Origin: Luteibacter rhizovicinus
GTDB taxonomy: Bacteria > Pseudomonadota > Gammaproteobacteria > Xanthomonadales > Rhodanobacteraceae
Direction: 5' to 3'
Assembly (NCBI RefSeq): GCF_004342265.1
Contig: NZ_SMCS01000001.1
Coordinates: 682,001 to 746,000 of the forward strand
Length of the DNA: 64,000 nucleotides
Part shown: positions 18,214 through 27,645 of the stretch, one piece after another
Position numbering within the stretch: the stretch's first letter is position 1
How the letters are laid out: the number at the start of each line of letters is the position of its first letter
The notes under the pieces: model-generated
What the model was told of the DNA's origin: nothing
What the model saw: the letters and a program-made list of their open reading frames with translations, nothing else
Database searches by the model: none
Program-made: the position numbers and the translations under genes

Positions 18214-19872
18214 CTAAACCACCACCAGCAACTCCCGCAAATGCTCCGCCAGCCGCAAACTCAGCGCGACGATCGTAAACGTGGGAAATGCCCAGCCACC
18301 GGTAGGAAAGACCGAACTGCCGGCAACGTGAAGATTCGCCACCCCATGCACGCGACAGTTGGAATCGACGACGCCCTTCGTGGGATCGGTCGACATGCGC
18401 GTCGTGCCGATATGGTGCGCGGTACCGTGTACGCGCGGCGGTGCATCGTCGTCGGCGAGCCAGGGAGCCAGTTCGAAGCGGCCGCCGCAGGCGCTGGCCA
18501 GCTCGTCGCCGAACAGTGTCGCGGAGGTGCGGTAGGTATGCCGGTCCAGCGGCGTCAGGCGCCAGTCGATGCGCACCTTGCGCAGACCCAGCGCATCCAC
18601 CTCGTCGCCGAGCGTAATCCGGCTGTCGGGATTGGGGGCCTGTTCGAAGTAACCCACGAGCTCGACATGATTGCTGCGGACGGTCGGCTTTCCGGTGAGC
18701 TTATGTACGAAGGCCTGGGCGATGTCGCCCATGCCCAGGCCTAGCCGCAACGTCAGCTTCGCAAGCCCATCGACAGGCACGACGGTATCGTCGCCGGGCG
18801 AGGGGCCGTTTTTCATCGCGGCGCATAGTCTGGCTTCCAGCACCGCGTTTTCGTCCAGTTTGCGCGATCGAAGCATCGCGCGCAGTTCGCGCAGGGCACG
18901 CAGTCCCTTGGGTACGGCGCTTTCGACGGCGAACGGATGCACGCGTCCGCTCAACAGCCGATGGGTATGTTGTGCCTGCACGGACAGGCCTATTTCGGGG
19001 AAGGACGGTGCGGGACCTTTTCCCAGATTGCGGTCGTACGGCTGGGTCAGTCGCTCGGGCGTATCCGTGTGCACGGTGCCCAGACTGCCGCTGGGATGAT
19101 CCATGAAGAACCGGCCGACCAGGTCGTGGTCGTTGCCGAGCCCGTTTTTCGCCACCGAATCGGAAAGCAGCAGGAGCCGCGCATTTTCGATACCGCCCGA
19201 CGCCAGGACATAGTGACGCGCACGCACGGTGCCGCGCCGGCCGTCGAGGGTGCCGATGGCGGCCTCGTTTATCGATGCGGCGCCTTCGTCGCTCTTCAGT
19301 TCGAGCAGGTTCGCATGTAGCAACACCGTGATATTGGTCGCGCGTTCCAGTTCTTCGCGGTATGCATTGCCGAACAGGATCGGGCTGCGCGCGAATACCT
19401 GGTTTACGAGTTTGTCCGCATCGAAGGCAATGGGCTGGTGGGCAAGCGGTGCGAGGAATGAACCGTCCGCGAATTCGTGCGGGTCGATGCGGCAGTAGTC
19501 GCGCGCGCGTACATAGAACGGTTCGAGTTCGGCGTACGACAGCGGCCAGCCGCTATGCGGCACCCAGTCGCGTGCGTGCATGTCCTGCTGGCCCAGCGGT
19601 ATGCAGCCGCCGCCCCACAGGTTGCAGCTGCCGCCGAAGACGCGCATGCGCGAACTGGCCGGATCGAAGGCCTGGCTGCCGATGGAGGTGCCTGCATAAA
19701 GCTCCTGCGTACGCTCTTCGCCAGCGAGCCCGCCACTTTCCACCACGCATACCGTGATGCCCGATCCGATGAACGATCGCGCGATGGCGATGCCCGCGGC
19801 ACCGGCGCCGATAACGCACAGGTCGACGTCGAAAACGGTCGGACCCGCTTCTTCCAGATAATCGACGATCAC
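18214..19872 (-). CDS. GMC-family FAD-dependent oxidoreductase
   Basis: The protein has 552 aa. The N-terminal FAD-binding motif is VIGAGAAGIAIA (about residues 20-31), followed by RVFGGSCNLWGG and LASGGIENARLLL typical of GMC oxidoreductases. The C-terminal GMC domain has VHGTAHHIGTTRM with the catalytic His and SSVFPTGGWAFPTFTIVAL. It oxidises an alcohol or sugar hydroxyl with FAD; the substrate is unknown. The start is GTG with GGGAGG 6 nt upstream, which is stronger than any nearby ATG. It lies 32 bp downstream of the UDP-glucuronate epimerase gene and probably forms an operon with it and the nucleotide-sugar dehydrogenase, pointing to sugar or polysaccharide modification. Confidence 0.88.
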   Translation of the reverse strand: MIVDYLEEAGPTVFDVDLCVIGAGAAGIAIARSFIGSGITVCVVESGGLAGEERTQELYAGTSIGSQAFDPASSRMRVFGGSCNLWGGGCIPLGQQDMHARDWVPHSGWPLSYAELEPFYVRARDYCRIDPHEFADGSFLAPLAHQPIAFDADKLVNQVFARSPILFGNAYREELERATNITVLLHANLLELKSDEGAASINEAAIGTLDGRRGTVRARHYVLASGGIENARLLLLSDSVAKNGLGNDHDLVGRFFMDHPSGSLGTVHTDTPERLTQPYDRNLGKGPAPSFPEIGLSVQAQHTHRLLSGRVHPFAVESAVPKGLRALRELRAMLRSRKLDENAVLEARLCAAMKNGPSPGDDTVVPVDGLAKLTLRLGLGMGDIAQAFVHKLTGKPTVRSNHVELVGYFEQAPNPDSRITLGDEVDALGLRKVRIDWRLTPLDRHTYRTSATLFGDELASACGGRFELAPWLADDDAPPRVHGTAHHIGTTRMSTDPTKGVVDSNCRVHGVANLHVAGSSVFPTGGWAFPTFTIVALSLRLAEHLRELLVVV

Positions 19873-19904
19873 GAGGCCTCCCAGATGACTAAGCAGTGCG
19901 GGGC

Positions 19905-20915
19905 CTAGGCCCGGTAATAGTCGCGATACCAGCGTACGAATTCCTTCACGCCGGTTTCTACTGACACCTTCGGTCTATATCCAACGGCCGACACCAGTTC
20001 GGAAACGTCGGCTTCGGTATCCGGTACGTCGCCTGGCTGGAGGGGCAGCATGTTCAGGCGGGCGCGCCGGCCGAGGCATGCCTCCAGCACTTCGATGTAA
20101 TGCATGAGTTCCACCGGCTTTTCGTTGCCGATGTTGTAGATGCGGTAGGGCGCGACGCCGCTGCTGGCCGGATCGGGCGCTTTGCCGTCCCAGCCGGCAT
20201 TGGTCTGGGGCAGGTGATCGAGCGAGCGCACGACGCCTTCGGCGATGTCGTCGACATAGGTAAAGCTGCGCTTGTGGTGTCCATGATTGAAGACGGGAAT
20301 CGGCTCGTCCGCGAGGATCGCGCGGGTGAACAGGAACAGTGCCATGTCGGGTCGGCCCCAGGGGCCATAGACGGTGAAGAAACGCAGACCCGTACAGCGC
20401 AGGCCGTACAGGTGGGCGTAGCTGTGCGCCATCTGTTCGTTCGCTTTTTTCGACGCGGCATATAGCGTGAGCGGATGTTCGGTCGGTTCGTGCTCGGAGA
20501 ACGGAAGCAGCGTATTGGCGCCGTAGACCGAACTGGTGGAGGCGAAAACCAGATGCTCCACATCGTGGTGGCGGCAGCCTTCGAGGATGTGCAGAAAGCC
20601 GGTGATGTTGCTCGATACATAGACGTGCGGGTTTTCGGCGGCATAGCGCACGCCGGCCTGAGCGGCGAGGTGCACCACCCGTTGCGGCTTATGCGTGTCG
20701 AACGCCGCCTCCATGGCCGTGCGATCGGACAGATCGGCATGGATATGCGTATAGGCCGGATGTTCCGCGAACTGCGCCAGACGCGCTTTTTTCAGCGTGA
20801 CGTCGTAGTAATCGTTGAGATTGTCCAGGCCGATGACCTCGTCGCCGCGCGCCAGCAACCGCTGCGCCACATACGAGCCGATGAATCCGGCCGTACCGGT
20901 GACCAGGACTTTCAT
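19905..20915 (-). CDS. UDP-glucuronate 4-epimerase-like NAD-dependent epimerase
   Basis: The protein has 336 aa. It is an extended short-chain dehydrogenase with [14 protein letters not shown] at the N-terminus for NAD, the [12 protein letters not shown] segment characteristic of UDP-glucuronate epimerases, active-site SSSVYG and YAASK, and [15 protein letters not shown]. It interconverts UDP-glucuronate and UDP-galacturonate (or the N-acetyl equivalents) in the cytoplasm for surface polysaccharide synthesis. It starts 15 bp after the dehydrogenase gene, which supplies the uronate substrate. Confidence 0.9.
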   Translation of the reverse strand: MKVLVTGTAGFIGSYVAQRLLARGDEVIGLDNLNDYYDVTLKKARLAQFAEHPAYTHIHADLSDRTAMEAAFDTHKPQRVVHLAAQAGVRYAAENPHVYVSSNITGFLHILEGCRHHDVEHLVFASTSSVYGANTLLPFSEHEPTEHPLTLYAASKKANEQMAHSYAHLYGLRCTGLRFFTVYGPWGRPDMALFLFTRAILADEPIPVFNHGHHKRSFTYVDDIAEGVVRSLDHLPQTNAGWDGKAPDPASSGVAPYRIYNIGNEKPVELMHYIEVLEACLGRRARLNMLPLQPGDVPDTEADVSELVSAVGYRPKVSVETGVKEFVRWYRDYYRA

Positions 20916-20930
20916 GACCGGCCGACTCGT

Positions 20931-22208
20931 TTATAAACGTCCATCGACGGCATCCCGTGGAAGCACGTACTTCACGTCGTAGATCACCGATTCCGGCTTG
21001 CCGAACGCACGGATACCGACCGCGCCCAGCTCGACGAATTCCCGGTGGCCCACCGCGACGATCACTGCGTCGTATTGTCCCGTACGCGGTTCCACGATCG
21101 GGTCGATGCCATATTCGTGACGCGCCTCGGCGCCGTTCACCCACGGATCGTGGATGTCGACCTGGGCGTTGTAACTCTGCAAGGCGTGCAGGATGTCCAC
21201 GACACGCGTATTGCGCAGGTCGGGACAGTTTTCCTTGAAGGCCAGGCCAAGCACCAATACCCGTGCACGTACGGGATTGATGCCTTTATGCACCATCAGA
21301 CGAATGACTTCGTTGGCGATGTACGGCCCCATGCCGTCATTGGTGCGCCGTCCCGCCAGGATGACATCGGGGTGGTGACCGACTTCGGCCGCCTTGTGCG
21401 TCAGGTAATAGGGATCGACGCCAATGCAGTGACCGCCTACCAGACCGGGCCGGAATGGCAGGAAATTCCATTTCGTTCCAGCGGCCTGCAGTACTTCCAG
21501 CGTGTCGATGCCGAGTTTGTTGAACAGGATGGCCAGATCGTTGACCAGGGCGATATTGAGGTCGCGCTGCGTGTTCTCGATCACCTTGGCGGCCTCGGCC
21601 ACCTTCAGGCAACTAGCCTTGTGCGTACCCGCGGTAATTACGGAGGCATACAGGCTATCGACGAAGTCCGCCGCTTCGGGCGTGGAACCGGAGGTGACCT
21701 TGAGAATGCTGGTCACCCGGTGCGCCTTGTCGCCGGGATTGATTCGTTCGGGGCTGTAGCCGGCGAAGAAATCGCGATTGAAGGTGAGTCCCGATGACTT
21801 TTCCAGGATCGGCACGCAGACTTCTTCCGTGCAGCCCGGATACACCGTCGACTCATAAATCACGACGTCGCCGGGCTTCAGTACGTGACCGATCAGTTCG
21901 CTGGCGCGGATCAGCGGCGTCAGGTCCGGCCGCTTCGCGCTGTCGATGGGCGTGGGTACCGTGACGATGAATACGTTGCACTCGTGAATGTCGTCCAGTT
22001 CCGCCGAAAACTTCAGGCGATGGGCTTCGCCCAGTTCGTGGGCGTCGACTTCCAGCGTATTGTCGACGCCGGCACGGAGTTCCGCGATGCGCGTGGCGTT
22101 GATGTCGAATCCGACGGTGTCATAACGCTTGCCGAACTCCACGGCCAGAGGCAGGCCGACATAGCCCAGACCGACGACGGCAAGCCGCGTGCTTTCCAGA
22201 TTCCGCAT
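20931..22208 (-). CDS. Nucleotide-sugar dehydrogenase (UDP-glucose/UDP-HexNAc 6-dehydrogenase, TviB/WbpA-like)
   Basis: The protein has 425 aa. The N-terminal NAD-binding VVGLGYVGLPLAVEFG, VTVPTPID, YESTVYPGCTEE, the FFAGYSPERINPGD segment, lysine-containing HKASCLKVAEAAKVIENTQRD and the active-site cysteine in GLVGGHCIGVDPYYLTHKA are all present. It makes four-electron oxidation of a UDP-sugar to the uronic acid. The wording of these motifs is closer to the UDP-N-acetylhexosamine (TviB/WbpO) branch than to the UDP-glucose Ugd branch, but substrate cannot be fixed. AGGA precedes the ATG at 22208; longer N-terminal readings lack a ribosome site. Confidence 0.9.
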   Translation of the reverse strand: MRNLESTRLAVVGLGYVGLPLAVEFGKRYDTVGFDINATRIAELRAGVDNTLEVDAHELGEAHRLKFSAELDDIHECNVFIVTVPTPIDSAKRPDLTPLIRASELIGHVLKPGDVVIYESTVYPGCTEEVCVPILEKSSGLTFNRDFFAGYSPERINPGDKAHRVTSILKVTSGSTPEAADFVDSLYASVITAGTHKASCLKVAEAAKVIENTQRDLNIALVNDLAILFNKLGIDTLEVLQAAGTKWNFLPFRPGLVGGHCIGVDPYYLTHKAAEVGHHPDVILAGRRTNDGMGPYIANEVIRLMVHKGINPVRARVLVLGLAFKENCPDLRNTRVVDILHALQSYNAQVDIHDPWVNGAEARHEYGIDPIVEPRTGQYDAVIVAVGHREFVELGAVGIRAFGKPESVIYDVKYVLPRDAVDGRL

Positions 22209-22405
22209 ACGATGATCCTGTCCGCTTGGGTGGCGTCCGGGTTCACTGCGCGTGACCGGCGTCCGCGAATACCGACTGCCGCCAGGTGGGGCATTCGACG
22301 AGTCTCGAACGTACGATGGCGACATGCCGTGATTCCCCGATAGCCGGCGAAAACAGCCTAACAGGACACCGGGTGCTTGCCCCTCTAGCCAGAAGGACGA
22401 TGCCG

Positions 22406-23134
22406 TTAGCTGGGTGGACAGGATGCCGCGAGCGTCGTGAAGTCATACAGGCGTGGTCCGGCGACGCTGGAAGCGTCGGTCAGCCATGCGATGGCAACGG
22501 TATGACCGGTGGCGGGACGTTCGCGCCAGAAACGCCACGCGCGCCGGTCGTCGGCCGGGCCCTGGAAAACGATGTCCTCGCCGTCGACCGCAAAGGAAAA
22601 GCCGGCGAGTGGAACGGACAGGCCTTCGCCACGCCCCTTCACATAGGCCTCCTTCAGCGTCCACAGGTCGATGAAGCGGGCGGTACGCCCGGCTTCCGGC
22701 ACGCGGCGCAGGCTCTCTATTTCGGCGGCCGAGAAGTGGGCGTTCGCGAGGTCCATGCTGTCCATGACCCGCGCGGGCGCTTCGACGTCGACCCCCAGCC
22801 GGCCGCTTTCTGCGACGGCGAGGACGATCAGACCGTCGGTATGCGACAGATTGAATGCCAGCGGGCGAGGCGGGTCGAGCAGCGAAGGTTTGCCGAATTT
22901 GTTCGTGCCGAATCGTAGTGTTCCGGGGTCGACGTTCAGGTAACCGGCCAGCACGGTACGCAGCATGCCGTGGGCGATGAGGTATTGATGGCGGTGTCGT
23001 GCCTGGACGAAGCGTTGCTGTTTGGCCGCCTCGTCGGCGTCGAGCATCGCGCGAAAACGATCGAGAACGGGCTCGCCGACGATGCGTTCATCGTCGGCGA
23101 GCCAGAGGTCGACGCATCCGGGCAGGGTGTCCAT
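22406..23134 (-). CDS. 4'-phosphopantetheinyl transferase, Sfp type
   Basis: The protein has 242 aa, the usual size for the Sfp/EntD class. Motifs visible are NLSHTDGLIVLAVA, the Mg-binding GVDVEAP (near residue 115) and LWTLKEAYVKGRGEGL (near 158). It transfers phosphopantetheine from CoA to serines of carrier domains, and so would activate the five carriers in the NRPS and hybrid proteins at 1.1-13.3 kb. It stands alone, about 9 kb from that locus. Confidence 0.93.
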   Translation of the reverse strand: MDTLPGCVDLWLADDERIVGEPVLDRFRAMLDADEAAKQQRFVQARHRHQYLIAHGMLRTVLAGYLNVDPGTLRFGTNKFGKPSLLDPPRPLAFNLSHTDGLIVLAVAESGRLGVDVEAPARVMDSMDLANAHFSAAEIESLRRVPEAGRTARFIDLWTLKEAYVKGRGEGLSVPLAGFSFAVDGEDIVFQGPADDRRAWRFWRERPATGHTVAIAWLTDASSVAGPRLYDFTTLAASCPPS

Positions 23135-23170
23135 GGGGGGAAGCGTACCCTACCGGCGACGGCAGGATGC

Positions 23171-24742
23171 TCAGCGATGCAGGGTGCGGATCGCGTCGAC
23201 AATGACCCTGGGGCTGTGTAGCCCCTTGTAGACCGCCGGCGGTTTCTTATCCAGTTTCAGCAAGGTGTAAACCGCACTCATCGCACTGCGCACGGAATAC
23301 TCCACCGTAAACACCACGTCATCGGGTTGCTCGGCGTACTGACCCATGAACGCGAGGTTGGTCGATCCCTGCGGAACGACTTCGGGCCGGTCGCCGGCCT
23401 TGCGCACCATGAACTGACTGGTGATATAGGGCATGGTGCAGGGGATGCAGTTGGAACTGGCGAGGATGGCGTCCTTGTCCTGCTGACTGAAGTGCAGATG
23501 CCCCAGCACTTCCTGCAGGATTTCAGCACCGTTGCACTCGGCCATGGGCTTTTTGACGTAGTCGCCGGGACGGTCGTGGAACAGACCGTAGCCCCACCAG
23601 ACAAACGTGCCTTCCGGCTGGTTCGGGAAGAATGGCTGGTGATAGATGGAAATCGTGATCAGCCAGTTTGAATCTTTGAAGGTAATCAGTCCGCCGGTAC
23701 CGGGTTTGCTTCCGCTGAATTTTTCCATCAGCTCGAAGAACAGCGGGTCCTTGACGGTGACGGTGTACGAAATCCAGGACGATTCGGCGATGTTGCCGTT
23801 GAACGCCGCAGGGTTGCCGAAATGCGGCCGGCCTTCGGCCAGCGTTTCCCACAGACGCCACGCACCCGCTTTGTTGCCGCGGTCCATGACCGGCGCTTGC
23901 GTCATCGATCCGAACACTTTGTCGGCCGTCATCGATCCGTTGGTGACGAACACCTTGTCGCCATCGCCAATATCGATATGTCCGGCGGCACCCTGTTCCC
24001 GGTATTCGATGCCGGTAACGGTGATCGCGTCCGTTCCCGATTTGAAATGCAGATCCTCGACGCGCACGCCATAACGAAAAGCCACCTGCCGATCCTTCAG
24101 CCAGCGCACCAGCGGTACGGCGAAGCTGTCGTACTGGTTGTACAGGCTGCGGTAGATGTTTTCCTGTGTATCGATGGTGGAGAAGTGATGCACGAATCGT
24201 TGCAGATAGCGCTTGAACTCGATCGCGCTGTGCCAGCGCTCGAAGGCGAACAGGGTGCACCATTCGAACCAGAAGTTGGTCTGGAAGAAGTGCTCTTCGA
24301 AGCAGTCGGCGATGCGTTTTGAATCGAGCATTCCCTCCGGCTCGGCCATGATCCTGACCAGGTCTATCCGGTCCTTCTCGGTAAAACCCATGCTGTGGAA
24401 ATCTGGAATCTTGCCATCGCGGTCCACGAGGCGTGCCTTGTTGTACCAGGGTGTCGCCTTATTGGAGAGATCGGTTTCTTCCTTGATCGAAATGTTGGGA
24501 TTGCTCACAGAAGGAATCGATGCCAGCAGGTCGAACGTACACTGGTACATCGCTTCGAACATCCGGCTTCCACTCATGTAGTAACCGGTATCGGCATTGC
24601 CGTGCGCGTCGAACGCACCACCGAACTCGTGCGATTCTTCAAGAATCACGATGTCCTTGCCTGAAACGCCGCCATCGCGGATCAGAACCGCCGCCCCGGC
24701 CAGTGATGCGATGCCGCTTCCTACGAAATAGTATTTGCCCAT
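23171..24742 (-). CDS. ohyA: Oleate hydratase (MCRA family)
   Basis: The protein has 523 aa. The N-terminal FAD site is FVGSGIASLAGA, then EESHEFGGAFD and SGSRMFEAMYQC. Further family signatures are WFEWCTLFAFERWHSAIEF, QPFFPNQPEGTFVWWGYGLF and IPCTMPYITSQFM. The enzyme adds water to cis-9 double bonds of free fatty acids to give 10-hydroxy acids, using FAD structurally, and helps detoxify unsaturated fatty acids. It ends 36 bp upstream of the PPTase start, but the two functions are unrelated. Confidence 0.93.
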   Translation of the reverse strand: MGKYYFVGSGIASLAGAAVLIRDGGVSGKDIVILEESHEFGGAFDAHGNADTGYYMSGSRMFEAMYQCTFDLLASIPSVSNPNISIKEETDLSNKATPWYNKARLVDRDGKIPDFHSMGFTEKDRIDLVRIMAEPEGMLDSKRIADCFEEHFFQTNFWFEWCTLFAFERWHSAIEFKRYLQRFVHHFSTIDTQENIYRSLYNQYDSFAVPLVRWLKDRQVAFRYGVRVEDLHFKSGTDAITVTGIEYREQGAAGHIDIGDGDKVFVTNGSMTADKVFGSMTQAPVMDRGNKAGAWRLWETLAEGRPHFGNPAAFNGNIAESSWISYTVTVKDPLFFELMEKFSGSKPGTGGLITFKDSNWLITISIYHQPFFPNQPEGTFVWWGYGLFHDRPGDYVKKPMAECNGAEILQEVLGHLHFSQQDKDAILASSNCIPCTMPYITSQFMVRKAGDRPEVVPQGSTNLAFMGQYAEQPDDVVFTVEYSVRSAMSAVYTLLKLDKKPPAVYKGLHSPRVIVDAIRTLHR

Positions 24743-24843
24743 GGACTACCTGCCTGGTGAGAAATGCATGGAGGTGCTTGCGAAAGGCAACTTCATCCGC
24801 AAACAGGCGTGAAGGCTATGTGTAGATTGTCGGAGCATCGACG

Positions 24844-25290
24844 CTACGAGCGGGTGAAGCGAAACTGCGTCACTCCGTATGCAAAGACCAGAAACATCGG
24901 AGCTTCCACATGGCTCATGTGTTTTGGGAAAGCATGCACCCACGCTGTGCTCCACAAGATCACCGAGCGCACGTGGATTGGGATGCTGACCGTGATCATA
25001 AGCAGCGCAATCCAGTAGAACACGCGAATAAATCCGTGGCTTGTCAGGTGCTTGAGTGACATCCAACCGGTCACCGCGCCCACGATCATCATCAGCGCAA
25101 AAATACCGTCCACGCCAGGCGAGAAAACTTCGGCGAGGAAACGGTCGGGGCCAATAACGACGTTGAGCGGGTGAAGCGTGGCGCCCATCAAGAAGATTGC
25201 TATCGCAGTAATTTTGTAGACGCCGGGAGCCCAAAGCCCCACCTTGGGCGGATCGATTTCGCTGGGCCTCGTTGAAGGCGCATTTCGCAT
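24844..25290 (-). CDS. Small four-helix membrane protein of unknown function
   Basis: The protein has 148 aa; the ATG at 25290 is preceded by AAGGAGAA. About four hydrophobic helices are visible (KITAIAIFLMGATLHPLNVVI; GIFALMMIVGAVTGW; VFYWIALLMITVSIPIHV; PMFLVFAYGVTQF) with conserved-looking His residues at membrane edges. I do not recognise a named family. It is 101 bp upstream of the oleate hydratase on the same strand, so it may be co-transcribed. Confidence 0.7.
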   Translation of the reverse strand: MRNAPSTRPSEIDPPKVGLWAPGVYKITAIAIFLMGATLHPLNVVIGPDRFLAEVFSPGVDGIFALMMIVGAVTGWMSLKHLTSHGFIRVFYWIALLMITVSIPIHVRSVILWSTAWVHAFPKHMSHVEAPMFLVFAYGVTQFRFTRS

Positions 25291-25934
25291 CGGGGTTCTC
25301 CTTCTCGTTTCATCGCATGGGTGCTTCGCGCATCCGCACAATTGGCACCTCCCCTCATCGTCCGATACTTAGTGTCGCGGTTGCATGACTATTGATGTGT
25401 CATGTCGCGCCGGGTTGGTAGCGTCGAGTAGCTAGCGTTGGCAGCGGAAGCACCGTTATCTGAGCGAGGCGAAGCGCGGTTTGGACGATCGTGCGCTCGC
25501 GTGCCGGAATGGCTGCGGTTTACGGGGTGGCTGTTGCAAGGCTGCTCGGTTGCGAGCACTAAGTGCCGCGGCTAGCAGGGAGTCCTGTTCGTAATAACTT
25601 GCTGGTTGACGTTGAATTGTTGCTTATGCAGCAATAGCTACAGCCCGAGCAATTCGGGCAACAGACAGGGGATCAGCGTGTTGGTCAGAGTCGCCGCTTT
25701 ATGCGGCACAGGGATCGTTCAACTCACGATTTCAATAGGCCATTTTTCTTTGAAAGGCTTAGGTTGGCCAATGCTTTTGGGTAGATGACGCGTCATTCTC
25801 CTGCCTGAAAACGAATGCTCAGGGAACTATACCGAGCTGCTACGAGAAGCGCGGCGGTCGCCGTGCGCTTCGTTGGCTTCGAAACGGTGGGCATCGTTAC
25901 CGACAATTTTATGGATTTTTGTGAGCAGAAAACG
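25291..25934. other. Intergenic stretch, left edge of an accessory insert
   Basis: There is no convincing gene. A 60-codon frame at 25606-25788 has no family resemblance. The stretch holds the left copy of a 35-nt direct repeat (25394-25428). Base composition becomes noticeably A+T-richer to the right of about 25580. Confidence 0.6.
25394..25428. repeat. 35-nt direct repeat, left copy (possible attachment/duplication site)
   Basis: It matches 28543-28577 at 32 of 35 positions, including the exact 17-mer gggttggtagcgtcgag. The two copies enclose about 3.1 kb carrying three lower-G+C genes. Confidence 0.7.
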
Positions 25935-26789
25935 ATGACCCCAGATGAAAAGTTTCGAAGCGACGAAAGGCGCTCTATCGGATTTCGTCACTTTGCGCGA
26001 GGCACATTGCTTGCGCTAGGCATTGCATTCGCAACGACCGCTGCTGCAAGAGTGGCTACCATCCATGTGCACCAAAATGACGATCGGGAGCTCTGCGCTG
26101 CCTTCCTCAATATGGTCAAGGCCGCCGGTATTCAAAAAATGGGCGACGAGGATCTTTGCGATTTTCGTTTTGTGAGGCTGTCTGCGGACAAAACTACAGG
26201 GTTTACCTTTCCTCGATGGGAGCCGTTAGCTGTCAACGATGCCGCATCCATGTACCTTCGATTGCTCGAGGGGAATCGGGGCCGCCTAACGCAGCCCGGT
26301 CAGTCGCAATGGAATAATTTACTAGCGGCCATTCGTGTTGCAGATGCGGAAGGCAATGTTGAGTTTTCCAGTGCCCGTCTGACTATCGAAGGCGCTGAAA
26401 GACCACTGACGTTCGCGCAGATGGACATAAAACACTGCTCAATGTCGAAATTCGATGAAGTGTCCCGTGCTGATGGAAGCATCTCGAAAGAGGCATATCT
26501 CAACTCTGTGGGTGTGCCGTTCTTCGGTGCATTCATGGATCGCGCGATGAGCGAAGCGTTACCGGTGTCTTCACCGCCTTATGTCGGCGGACAGATCGCA
26601 CTTTGGAAGAGAACGATACCCGTACAGCTCCAGGTAGGGCACAAATGGCTCGCGATTGGATCTGATCCTCCCGTTCAGATTGTTTCCTTGCTGAAGTTCA
26701 GAATTATGCCTGCAAGTGATACCCCATATGGGCACGTCAATGCATCGCTCATGTCCTATGACGCTTGCGATCTAACTATTCGAAAGTAG
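25935..26789 (+). CDS. Exported protein of unknown function, next to lysozyme-like gene
   Basis: The family is not recognised. From the ATG at 25935 it has 284 aa with an N-terminal signal-like segment (RHFARGTLLALGIAFATTAAA). The mature part contains a CDFRFVRLSADK region and a FPRWEPLAV segment, with cysteines scattered rather than paired. The frame stays open upstream to 25815 with other possible starts (25815, 25911), none with a good ribosome site. G+C is visibly lower than in flanking genes. It precedes the lysozyme-like gene by 71 bp; a periplasmic partner or immunity role is possible but not shown. Confidence 0.6.
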   Translation: MTPDEKFRSDERRSIGFRHFARGTLLALGIAFATTAAARVATIHVHQNDDRELCAAFLNMVKAAGIQKMGDEDLCDFRFVRLSADKTTGFTFPRWEPLAVNDAASMYLRLLEGNRGRLTQPGQSQWNNLLAAIRVADAEGNVEFSSARLTIEGAERPLTFAQMDIKHCSMSKFDEVSRADGSISKEAYLNSVGVPFFGAFMDRAMSEALPVSSPPYVGGQIALWKRTIPVQLQVGHKWLAIGSDPPVQIVSLLKFRIMPASDTPYGHVNASLMSYDACDLTIRK

Positions 26790-26860
26790 CGCTGGCGATG
26801 GAATAATAAACTGGGATTGCCGTTGACGAGCGTCTCATATACAAAGAATAAGAGTTCACT

Positions 26861-27439
26861 ATGAGTATGAGTCTGTCTGGATTAAACGGTGCGTCGCTTT
26901 CCGACATTGTTCGGAAGTTTCTTAGCATGGACGGTGTCGAAGGGGCAGTCTCTGTCCCGTATATCGACAGTAAAGGTATAGCTACTGTCAGCGTGGGAAT
27001 TAATCTATCGATCAAAAGATTCGCCGCGTCTTATTTGCAACTGATTGGCATTACTAAGGCCAATCGTGTACTGGCATTGGAGAAAATATTCTCTGGCACT
27101 TTTACTTCAAAAAACGATCTCATACAGAAGATAAAGCAAGCCAATGGAGGGGCGAGCTACCTCTCCGGTTTGAGTAAAAATCTCTTTCTGAAAGATGTTT
27201 TTCCACGTGCACGACTGATCCATTTCTGCGAGTTCTACTATCACACTAACGGACAAGACTTCAGTTTCGATCCCGAATTTCCTAATACAGTCGATGACGT
27301 CTTGCGGTTGCGGGTGCGTAATTTCCTCCACCTCATGGCGATGGAGCAGGCGGATGCAGGTATTGCGCCTACACACTGGCAAAGAAGTCGTTTCCCTGAG
27401 AGCTACCAATCAAAGTGGGATGTGAGGCATGCGCGGTGA
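26861..27439 (+). CDS. T4-lysozyme-like muramidase without signal peptide (candidate antibacterial toxin)
   Basis: The protein has 192 aa. Residues 24-49 read DGVEG, PYIDSKGIATVSVGINL: Glu27, Asp36 and Thr42 have the same 9- and 6-residue spacing as Glu11, Asp20 and Thr26 of T4 lysozyme. This class cleaves the glycan of peptidoglycan. There is no signal peptide and no transmembrane helix, so delivery to a periplasm would need a phage-type lysis system or a toxin secretion system; no holin, endolysin partner or other phage gene is nearby. No XVIPCD-like tail is visible. Exported proteins lie on both sides. Composition is A+T-rich compared with the chromosome. The enzymatic call is good, the biological role is inferred. 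Confidence 0.65.
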   Translation: MSMSLSGLNGASLSDIVRKFLSMDGVEGAVSVPYIDSKGIATVSVGINLSIKRFAASYLQLIGITKANRVLALEKIFSGTFTSKNDLIQKIKQANGGASYLSGLSKNLFLKDVFPRARLIHFCEFYYHTNGQDFSFDPEFPNTVDDVLRLRVRNFLHLMAMEQADAGIAPTHWQRSRFPESYQSKWDVRHAR

Positions 27440-27645
27440 CCGCCGTACGCTTTGCCAGCCCCGAATGGTGAGCATCATTCTCGCTAATGTCTATTTAGGG
27501 GCATTTATGGGCAAAGAAAATAGCCGCCATCGTCACAAGTGGCATGGTGGTGCAATCGATGGGGCACGAGGTGGTTGCTTAGAGACAGGTTACGACCTAA
27601 GTGTGAAGTTCAGACGGGGCCAGAAAACTGAACAAGGGACAAAAC

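Noticed and set aside
25606-25788. 60-codon plus-strand frame
   Set aside because: No ribosome site, no recognisable protein pattern and placed in the gap beside the insert boundary.
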